Assembly: GCA_966211815.1 (NCBI GenBank)
Contig: CBIHOD010000049.1
Span: 1-27,870, forward strand
DNA from: JANPCX01 sp966211815
GTDB lineage: Bacteria > Pseudomonadota > Gammaproteobacteria > Burkholderiales > Burkholderiaceae_C
Reading direction: 5' to 3'
Length of the DNA: 27,870 bases
In this document: positions 22,367 to 27,870 of the stretch, piece by piece
Numbering within the stretch: the first letter of the stretch is position 1
Layout of the letters: each line of letters opens with the position of its first letter
Notes under the pieces: model-generated
Seen by the model: the letters and a program-made list of their open reading frames with translations, nothing else
Databases searched by the model: none
What the model was told of the DNA's origin: nothing
Program-made: the position numbers and the translations under genes

Positions 22367-23715
22367 GAGTCTTCGTCAGCGGGGCCAGCGGCTGCGTAGG
22401 CCATGCGGTCGCGCAAGCGCTGCGCTCGCGCGGCCACCAGGTGGTGGAAGGCGGCCGGCGGCACCGCGACGGCGCCGCCAGCCTGCATGTGGACTACATG
22501 CGGCCCGTCGCGCCCGGCGAATGGGCGCGCAAGCTGGCCGCGCTGGAGATAGACGCGGTGGTGAACTGCGTCGGCATCCTGATGCCGTCGCCGGGCCAGA
22601 CGTTCGAACGCGTGCACAGCCAGGGACCGATCGAGCTGTTCCGCGGCGCGGCCCTGGCCGGCGTCACCCGGGTGGTGCAGGTCTCGGCCCTGGGCGTGTC
22701 GGCCGACGCCGGCAGCGTCGGCATGCCCTACCTTCATTCGAAGCTGCTCGCCGACGAAGCCCTGGCCACGCTGCCGTTGGACTGGGCGGTGCTGCGGCCG
22801 TCGCTCATCTACGGCCCGCGCAGCCACAGCGCCGCGCTCTTCGCCACGCTGGCCAGCCTGCCCGTGATCAGCCTGCCCGGGCGCGGGCGGCAACAGGTGC
22901 AGCCCATCCATGTGTACGAAGTCGCCGAGGCGGTGGCGCGGCTGATCGAGCGGCCCGGCGCGCTGGCCGACGTTTACGAATTGGGGGGCGCGCAGTCGCT
23001 GGGCTACCGCGACATGCTGGCGCACTACCGCCAGGCCCTCGGCCTGGGCGAGGCGCTGTGGCTGCCGCTTCCGTTGCCGCTGATGCGCCTGGCCGCTTGG
23101 GCCGCCGAGCTGCTGCCGCAGAAGGTGTTCTGCCGCGACACCATCGCCCTGCTCGAAAGGGGCAGCGTGCCGGCGCCGAATTCCGCCCAGGCGCTGCTCG
23201 GCCGCGCGCCAAGCCCATTGGCGCAAGGCCTGGCGGTCACGCCGCCGCGACCCGGGATCGACCTGCGGGTGCGGCTGAGCCCCGCGGTGTCGCTCGGCCT
23301 GCGGGTGGCGCTGGCGGCGATGTGGCTCCACACCGCGCTGGTCTCGCTGTGGCTGCCCGAGGAATCGGGCCTGGTGAAGCTGCTGGCCGCCTGCGGCATG
23401 GCCGGTGCGGCCGGCGTCGCGGGGATGCTGTTCTCGTGCACCCTCAACGCCGCGATCGGCGTGTCGACCCTGCTGCGGCCCGGGCCTTGGACCTATGCCG
23501 TGCAGGCTGGCGCCGTCATCGGCTACACCGCCACCGCGGCCTATTTCGTGCCGGCGCTGACGATCGACCATTGCGGGCCGCTGGTGAAGAACCTGCCGGT
23601 GTTCGCGCTGGTCATGCTGCTGTGGCTCGCGCTGCCCGCGCAGGCGGCGGCCGGTGCGTCGAAGGACGGCGCCGGCCGCACCCGGCCGGCGGCCCGCGGT
23701 TCGGCGTGGACGTGA
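22363..23715 (+). CDS. SDR-family NAD(P)-binding protein with C-terminal DoxX-like membrane domain
   Basis: This is a 450-residue fusion. Residues 1 to about 290 are an atypical/extended short-chain dehydrogenase: VFVSGASGCVG nucleotide-binding motif at the N terminus, VNCVGIL strand, and a YLHSK pair as the YxxxK catalytic motif, preceded by VSALGVS. From about 305 on, four hydrophobic segments (about 311-333, 340-365, 372-392 and 405-428) form a DoxX-like membrane domain. GGAGGGA at 22353-22359 precedes the ATG at 22363. The 4-bp overlap with the desaturase stop indicates coupled translation. The combination suggests a membrane-tethered reductase or epimerase acting on a lipid or quinone-like substrate; the substrate is unknown. 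Confidence 0.82.
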   Translation: MRVFVSGASGCVGHAVAQALRSRGHQVVEGGRRHRDGAASLHVDYMRPVAPGEWARKLAALEIDAVVNCVGILMPSPGQTFERVHSQGPIELFRGAALAGVTRVVQVSALGVSADAGSVGMPYLHSKLLADEALATLPLDWAVLRPSLIYGPRSHSAALFATLASLPVISLPGRGRQQVQPIHVYEVAEAVARLIERPGALADVYELGGAQSLGYRDMLAHYRQALGLGEALWLPLPLPLMRLAAWAAELLPQKVFCRDTIALLERGSVPAPNSAQALLGRAPSPLAQGLAVTPPRPGIDLRVRLSPAVSLGLRVALAAMWLHTALVSLWLPEESGLVKLLAACGMAGAAGVAGMLFSCTLNAAIGVSTLLRPGPWTYAVQAGAVIGYTATAAYFVPALTIDHCGPLVKNLPVFALVMLLWLALPAQAAAGASKDGAGRTRPAARGSAWT

Positions 23716-23767
23716 CCCGCGGCGCCAGAACCTGAGAATGCGCTTTTTCCCCCGTGCAAAGGAAACC

Positions 23768-24868
23768 ATGACCCCCGATAGCCAGCCCGCCGACGGCAAC
23801 GACCCCGCCCAGGCCGCCGTCGCCGCGAACGCCCGCGCGCTCGAAGAGCTGGAGCAGGCGACCGCCCGGGAGAACGCCCGCCGCCGACTGCCCTTCGCCA
23901 AGCGCTACCCCATCGCCGCCGGCGTCGCCGCGGGGCTGGCCTTGCGCCTGGCCTTCTCCGGAAGCGCCGGCTCGGCCTGGTCGGCGATGGCCGGCGCCTT
24001 CATCTACCTGGCGCCCGTGGTGATCGGCATGGTGACCGTCTACCTCGCCGAAAGGCAGCGGCGGCGCAGCTGGGGCTACTACTTCTACGCGCCTTTCCTC
24101 GCCACTTCGCTGTTCGTCGCGGGCACGCTGGTGATCATGGTCGAGGGGTTGATCTGCGCGATCGTCATCATTCCGATGTTCTCGGTGCTGGGCGCGCTCG
24201 GCGGCCTGGTCATGGGCCTGACCTGCCGGCTCACGAACTGGCCGCGGCCCATGCTCTACGGCTTCGGGGCGCTGCCCCTGCTGCTGGGCGCGTTCGGCTC
24301 GCACCTGCCGATGCCGGACGACTTCGGCGCCATCGAGCGCAGCGTCCATGTGCCCGCGCCGCCGGCCAGCGTGTGGCGGCAGATCATGCACACGCCCGAC
24401 ATCCGGCCCGGCGAGGTGGGCCACGGCTGGGCCTACCGCATCGGCGTGCCGCTGCCGCTGTCCGGCGAAGTGGAGGACACGCCCGAGGGCAAGGTCAGGC
24501 GCTTCCGCATGGGCAAAGGCGTGCACTTCGAAGGCGTGGTGCGCGAATGGCGGCCCGAACGCCTCGTGCGCTGGACCTACCGCTTCCAGGACGACTCTTT
24601 TCCGCCGGGCGCGCTGGACGACCACGTGCGCATCGGCGGCCACTATTTCGACCTGATCGATTCCACCTACACCCTGGTGCCGGAGGGCGAAGGGACGCGG
24701 CTGGGCCTGCAGATGCGCTACCGCGTCAGCACGCAGTTCAACCCCTACGCCGACTGGGTGGCGCGGCTGTTGCTGGGCAACTTCGGCGAGGTGGCGCTGG
24801 GCCTTTACAGCCGTCGCGCCGGCGAAGCGACCTCGCAGCAGGCGCCCAGCAAGGCGTCAGGCGCATGA
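23768..24868 (+). CDS. Membrane-anchored SRPBCC (START-like) protein
   Basis: The protein has 366 residues. After a hydrophilic N-terminal helix with many Ala and Glu (about 14-40) come about four to five membrane segments (about 47-64, 72-92, 105-127, 128-150 and 163-177). A soluble SRPBCC/polyketide-cyclase-like domain follows (about 187-345): IERSVHVPAPPASVWRQI is the usual entry, and GHYFDLIDSTYTLVPEG the late strands. SRPBCC folds bind hydrophobic ligands in a deep cavity, so a lipid or lipid-derived ligand is plausible. AAAGGA at about 6 bases before the ATG at 23768 supports this start over the ATG at 23738. It follows the SDR gene after 52 bp and its stop overlaps the nuclease ATG. 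Confidence 0.8.
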   Translation: MTPDSQPADGNDPAQAAVAANARALEELEQATARENARRRLPFAKRYPIAAGVAAGLALRLAFSGSAGSAWSAMAGAFIYLAPVVIGMVTVYLAERQRRRSWGYYFYAPFLATSLFVAGTLVIMVEGLICAIVIIPMFSVLGALGGLVMGLTCRLTNWPRPMLYGFGALPLLLGAFGSHLPMPDDFGAIERSVHVPAPPASVWRQIMHTPDIRPGEVGHGWAYRIGVPLPLSGEVEDTPEGKVRRFRMGKGVHFEGVVREWRPERLVRWTYRFQDDSFPPGALDDHVRIGGHYFDLIDSTYTLVPEGEGTRLGLQMRYRVSTQFNPYADWVARLLLGNFGEVALGLYSRRAGEATSQQAPSKASGA

Positions 24869-25449
24869 AGGGCGGCGGGGTCGACGGCAACAGCGCCGCG
24901 ATGATCCCGCGGGCGGCCCGAAGCCCGCTGCCCGCCGCGTGGTGCGCCTGGGCCGTCGCGCTGCTGGCCGGTCATCCGCCGCCCTCGCAGGCGCAGGCGG
25001 CTGACTTTCCCGTCGGCGGGGTCGTCACCCGCGTCTCCGACGGCGACACGCTGTGGATCCGCCCGGACGCGCCCCCGGGTGGCCGCCCGGCCAAGCCGTT
25101 CAAGCTGAGGCTGCAAGGCATCGACGCGCCGGAGCGCTGCCAGGCATGGGGCCCGCAGGCCCAGGCGGCGCTGGCCGCGCGTGTGCTGCACCGACGGGTC
25201 GAACTCCAGTCGCGCGGCGCGAGCGACGACTACGGGCGGGCGCTCGGCAATGTGCTGCTGGCGGGGGAGGACGTCAGCGGCTGGATGGTCAGCCAGGGCC
25301 ACGCCTGGAGCTACCGTTACCGCCGCTCGCCCGGCCCTTACGCGGCGCAGGAACAGGCCGCTCGGCAGTCGGGCAAAGGCTTGTTCGCCGACCCGCGGGC
25401 CGTCGAGCCGCGCGAGTTCAGGAAGGCGCACGGCCCCTGCGTCGACTGA
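24865..25449 (+). CDS. Secreted thermonuclease-like protein (SNase domain)
   Basis: This protein of up to 194 residues has an N-terminal signal-like hydrophobic segment (about 22-45) and a staphylococcal-nuclease domain (about 47-175). Recognisable parts are VSDGDTLWI with the metal-binding Asp, LRLQGIDAPERCQ with the catalytic Arg (R82) and Glu (E90), and DDYGRALGNVLL with the second catalytic Arg (R125). It should cut DNA and RNA in the periplasm or outside the cell with calcium. The ATG at 24865 overlaps the previous stop as ATGA; an internal ATG at 24901 is an alternative with a shorter leader. Two Cys (C92 and C192) may form a disulfide. It lies tail to tail with the LOG-family gene. Confidence 0.87.
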   Translation: MKGGGVDGNSAAMIPRAARSPLPAAWCAWAVALLAGHPPPSQAQAADFPVGGVVTRVSDGDTLWIRPDAPPGGRPAKPFKLRLQGIDAPERCQAWGPQAQAALAARVLHRRVELQSRGASDDYGRALGNVLLAGEDVSGWMVSQGHAWSYRYRRSPGPYAAQEQAARQSGKGLFADPRAVEPREFRKAHGPCVD

Positions 25450-25480
25450 CGGCGCGCGGCACCCTCGCCTGCGACGGGCG

Positions 25481-26416
25481 TCAGACGTCCCCGGCGTACT
25501 CGCCTTTTTCCATGGCCTGCGCCTCGAAGCCGTATTCGGCGTCGAGCACCCGCCAGGCCTCTTCGGCCGTTTCGACGAACGTGAAAAGGTTGACGTCGTC
25601 GGGCGAGATCATCCCGGTGTCGATCAGCAGCTGGAAGTTGATCAGGCGCGTCCAGAACTCGCGGCCGAACAGCAGCACCGGCCGCCGGCGGCACTTGCCG
25701 GTCTGGATCAGCGTCATGATCTCGAACAGCTCGTCCAGCGTGCCGAAGCCGCCGGGGAAGCACACCAGCGCGATGCTGCGCATCAGGAAGTGCATCTTGC
25801 GCAGCGCGAAGTAGTGGAACTGGAAGCACAGCTCGGGCGTGATGTAGGGGTTCGGCGCCTGCTCGTGCGGCAGCACGATGTTCAACCCGATGCTCTGGCC
25901 GCCCACTTCGAAAGCCCCGCGGTTGCCGGCTTCCATGATGCCGGGGCCGCCGCCGGTGACGACGTAGACCGGCGTCGGCAGCCCCGCGGTGCGCTGCGTG
26001 ACCATGCCGGCGAAGGCGCGCGCCTCTTCGTAGAAGCGCGACATCATCAGGCGCGTCTCGGCGCGCGCGACCGCCGCCGGCTCGCCGGACTGCTGCGCGG
26101 CGGCCAAGGCCGCGGCGGCATCGTCGGCGCAGGGGATGCGGGCGCTGCCGAAAAGCACGATGGTCGACTCGATGCCGCGCTCGGCCTGCACCATCTCGGG
26201 CTTGAGCAGTTCCAACTGCATGCGCACCGGGCGCAGCTCGGGCTTGAGCAGGAAGGCCTCGTCGGTGAAGGCCAACCGGTAGGCGCTCTCGGGGCCGTCG
26301 TAGCGGGAGGGCGGCGTCACCGCCGCGGCTTCCTGCCGGGCGGAGGGGAAATTGCGCGCGGTGAGCTTGGCCTGCTGGGGGGCGACGTCGTTCACGGGCT
26401 GCTGTTGTTCTTCCAT
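25481..26416 (-). CDS. LOG-family protein (cytokinin riboside phosphoribohydrolase-like)
   Basis: This is a 311-residue Rossmann-fold protein of the LOG/lysine-decarboxylase-like family. The two signature motifs are intact: TGGGPGIMEAGNRGA (about 154-168) and PGGFGTLDE (221-229), which together bind the nucleotide phosphate and carry the catalytic Arg and Glu. Characterised LOG proteins release free bases from nucleoside 5'-monophosphates such as cytokinin ribotides; in bacteria without cytokinins the substrate is likely a general nucleotide. The N-terminal extension (about 1-80) makes it longer than the small LOG types. ATG at 26416 is chosen; an upstream ATG at 26443 is possible, and no strong ribosome-binding site is visible. 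It lies downstream of the ThiF/MoeB gene on the same strand with a 79-bp gap. Confidence 0.87.
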   Translation of the reverse strand: MEEQQQPVNDVAPQQAKLTARNFPSARQEAAAVTPPSRYDGPESAYRLAFTDEAFLLKPELRPVRMQLELLKPEMVQAERGIESTIVLFGSARIPCADDAAAALAAAQQSGEPAAVARAETRLMMSRFYEEARAFAGMVTQRTAGLPTPVYVVTGGGPGIMEAGNRGAFEVGGQSIGLNIVLPHEQAPNPYITPELCFQFHYFALRKMHFLMRSIALVCFPGGFGTLDELFEIMTLIQTGKCRRRPVLLFGREFWTRLINFQLLIDTGMISPDDVNLFTFVETAEEAWRVLDAEYGFEAQAMEKGEYAGDV

Positions 26417-26495
26417 GGTGCGGTTCTTTGCTTGTCTGTGCATGGGGGCGGAGCTTACCCCCCTTTCGCACCGGGCCGGTGCGGGCCGGCCGCGG

Positions 26496-27272
26496 TCAAG
26501 CCCCGCGGCCGTCGCCGCAGACCGGGCACCGCGGCTGCCGGGCCACGCGCAGGTCGCTCCACGACATCGTCCGCGCATCCAGCATCAAGAGCCGGTCGCG
26601 CAGCGACCCGCCGCCTTCCATGCCGGCGAGCCGCTTGAGCGCTTCGGCCGCCTGGAGGCTGCCCATCACGCCGACGAGCGGCGCCAGCACGCCCAGGGTG
26701 GCGCAGGCCACCTCGGGCGGCGGGCTGTCCGGTGGGAAGACGCAGGCGTAGCAGGCGCTGGCCCCGGCGCCTCGGCCGGTGGCCGGTTCATAGGCGCCCA
26801 ACTGGCCGTCCATCGCCTGGGCCGATGCCCAGACCAGCGGCTTGCCCTGCCGCACGCATTCCGCGTTGACCGCCTGGCGCGTGGCGAAGTTGTCGCTGCA
26901 GTCGAGCACCACGTCGGCCAGCGCCACCCAGGCGGGCAGGTTGCGCGCGTCGGCACGCTCGCGCAGCGGGGCGACCTGCACGTCGGGGTTGAGTTCGCGC
27001 ATGGCCTGGGCGGCGGAATCGACCTTGTGCAGCCCCAGGCGCGCCGTGGCGTGGGCGATCTGCCGCTGCAGGTTGGCCAGCTCGACCACGTCGTCGTCGA
27101 CCAGGGTGATGCGCGCCACGCCGGCACTGGCGAGGTACAGCGCCACCGGCGAGCCCAGGCCGCCGGCGCCCACCACCAGGGCGTGGCCGCGCAACAGCCG
27201 CTCTTGGCCCTCCACGCCGAAGCCCTGCAGCATCAGGTGGCGCGCGTAACGCAGCAGTTGGTCGTCCGTCAT
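26496..27272 (-). CDS. ThiF/MoeB/HesA-family adenylyltransferase
   Basis: This 258-residue E1-like enzyme adenylates the C-terminal glycine of a small sulfur carrier (ThiS or MoaD) for thiamine or molybdopterin synthesis. The ATP-binding loop GAGGLGS is at 35-41, and DDDVVELANLQRQ (59-71) holds the nucleotide and the catalytic Arg. K83 and D127 fit the active site, and a Cys at 190 sits in the PEVACATLGV block. Zinc ligands are the pairs C174/C177 (CYAC) and C249/C252 (CPVC). It could be named moeB or thiF; the sequence does not separate the two. A hairpin plus T run ends about 12 bases before the ATG, and no ribosome-binding site is seen. Confidence 0.88.
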   Translation of the reverse strand: MTDDQLLRYARHLMLQGFGVEGQERLLRGHALVVGAGGLGSPVALYLASAGVARITLVDDDVVELANLQRQIAHATARLGLHKVDSAAQAMRELNPDVQVAPLRERADARNLPAWVALADVVLDCSDNFATRQAVNAECVRQGKPLVWASAQAMDGQLGAYEPATGRGAGASACYACVFPPDSPPPEVACATLGVLAPLVGVMGSLQAAEALKRLAGMEGGGSLRDRLLMLDARTMSWSDLRVARQPRCPVCGDGRGA

Positions 27273-27283
27273 CCGTCGCGGAA

Positions 27284-27311
27284 GGAAAAACGCCCATGGC
27301 GGGCATGGGCG
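27284..27311 (-). terminator. Intrinsic terminator behind ctpA
   Basis: On the minus strand, ATGGGCG-type arms (27291-27297 and 27305-27311; CGCCCAT pairs with ATGGGCG) form a 7-bp stem with a 7-base loop, followed by TTTTTCC. This is a classical terminator for the protease gene. A second hairpin lies between it and the ctpA stop (GGCCGCG-CTCG-CGCGGCC, 27328-27345, 7-bp stem and tetraloop). The terminator ends about 12 bases before the next start codon. Confidence 0.65.
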
Positions 27312-27359
27312 CGGTGGGAGGGAGGAAGGCCGCGCTCGCGCGGCCGGCCACTCATTTGT

Positions 27360-27870
27360 TTATTTGTTGTCGTCGAGCTCGGCCTTGCGCTCCACCATGG
27401 TCTTGCTGGCGGTCACCGGCTTGCCCTTGAGCTGGTTGAGCGCCTGCGTCAGCTGGAAGTCTTCCGGCGAGCCGAATTCGGCGGGCGGCTTGATCGCCGC
27501 GCCGTTGTTGCGCTTGGACTCCTCTTCCAGCTTCTTGCGCGCTTCCTCGCGGGCCTTCTCGCGCGCGGCGTCCTTCTGCTCGGCGCCCTGCCCGCTTTGC
27601 AGGTGCTTCTCCAGGTCGGCCTCGCGCATGCGCAAGGCGGCGTAGAGGTTGCCTTCCGCGGTCTCGTCGAGCATCACGTCGGGCAGGATGCCCTTGGCCT
27701 GGATCGACTTGCCGCTGGGCGTGTAGTAGCGGGCGGTGGTGATCTTCAGCGCGGTGTCGGGCGAGAGCTGGCGCACGGTCTGCACCGAGCCCTTGCCGAA
27801 GCTCTGCGCGCCCATGATGGTGGCGCGCTTGTGGTCCTGCAGCGCGCCGGCCACGATCTCGCTGGCGGAG
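27360..27870 (-). CDS. ctpA: C-terminal processing protease (S41 family), 3' part only
   Basis: Only the last 169 codons are in the window; the gene runs off its right edge. The first complete codons read SASEIVAGALQDHKRA, and the Ser at 27869-27867 is 25 residues before the Lys of FGKGSVQT, the same spacing as the Ser/Lys catalytic pair of E. coli Prc. This periplasmic protease trims exported proteins from their C termini. RYYTPSGKSIQ and GILPDV are also family blocks. The tail after about residue 100 of this part is rich in Lys, Glu and Arg and is probably a long helix, then ends in KAELDDNK. PDZ domain and signal sequence would lie beyond the edge. Confidence 0.9.
   Translation of the reverse strand, partial: SASEIVAGALQDHKRATIMGAQSFGKGSVQTVRQLSPDTALKITTARYYTPSGKSIQAKGILPDVMLDETAEGNLYAALRMREADLEKHLQSGQGAEQKDAAREKAREEARKKLEEESKRNNGAAIKPPAEFGSPEDFQLTQALNQLKGKPVTASKTMVERKAELDDNK

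Overview
The window is chromosomal DNA of a high-G+C (roughly 70%) betaproteobacterium, most likely Burkholderiales in or near the Comamonadaceae. The gene order fmdB-DUF502-aspS followed by nudB, an EEP-family phosphodiesterase and clsB is typical of that group, and the encoded proteins look like that group throughout. No rRNA, tRNA, CRISPR array, integrase or transposase was found. The first 60 bases are dominated by C homopolymers. One gene (the EEP phosphodiesterase) has a damaged, T-poor 3' end. Both suggest a draft-quality assembly in places.

Left part (1-8068), sugar uptake and surface proteins: a periplasmic sugar-binding protein of an ABC transporter (195-1490); a secreted DUF1996 protein with two tandem N-terminal repeats (1740-3197) followed by a PA14-domain protein (3278-3949); then, on the minus strand, a maltoporin (lamB) with a chemoreceptor directly behind it; and, divergently, glucokinase (glk). 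Binding protein, outer-membrane porin, chemoreceptor and glucokinase make a plausible glucose/oligosaccharide sensing and uptake set. The lamB-glk intergenic region holds a small ORF overlapping lamB by ATGA and three GAACCGG repeats spaced exactly 31 bp apart.

Middle part (8184-15725), housekeeping: fmdB, DUF502 and aspS; a roughly 500-bp tandem array of 144-bp REP-like units; then a lipoprotein, nudB, the EEP-family protein and clsB (cardiolipin synthase) in tight succession. After a 367-bp lower-G+C gap come a soluble PAS hybrid histidine kinase and a DUF429 protein.

Right part (19056-27870): a patatin-like phospholipase is divergent from a GbsR/MarR-type regulator. The regulator is followed by a DCC thiol-disulfide protein, an acyl-CoA desaturase, an SDR fused to a DoxX-like membrane domain, an SRPBCC membrane protein and a secreted nuclease. 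Almost the same 18-bp dyad (TTTCTGT-N4-ACAGAAA) lies over the regulator promoter and before the DCC gene. The inference is a self-regulated membrane-lipid remodelling module, the most interesting candidate system here. The minus strand then carries a LOG-family protein, a ThiF/MoeB adenylyltransferase and the 3' part of a C-terminal processing protease (ctpA) that runs off the window.
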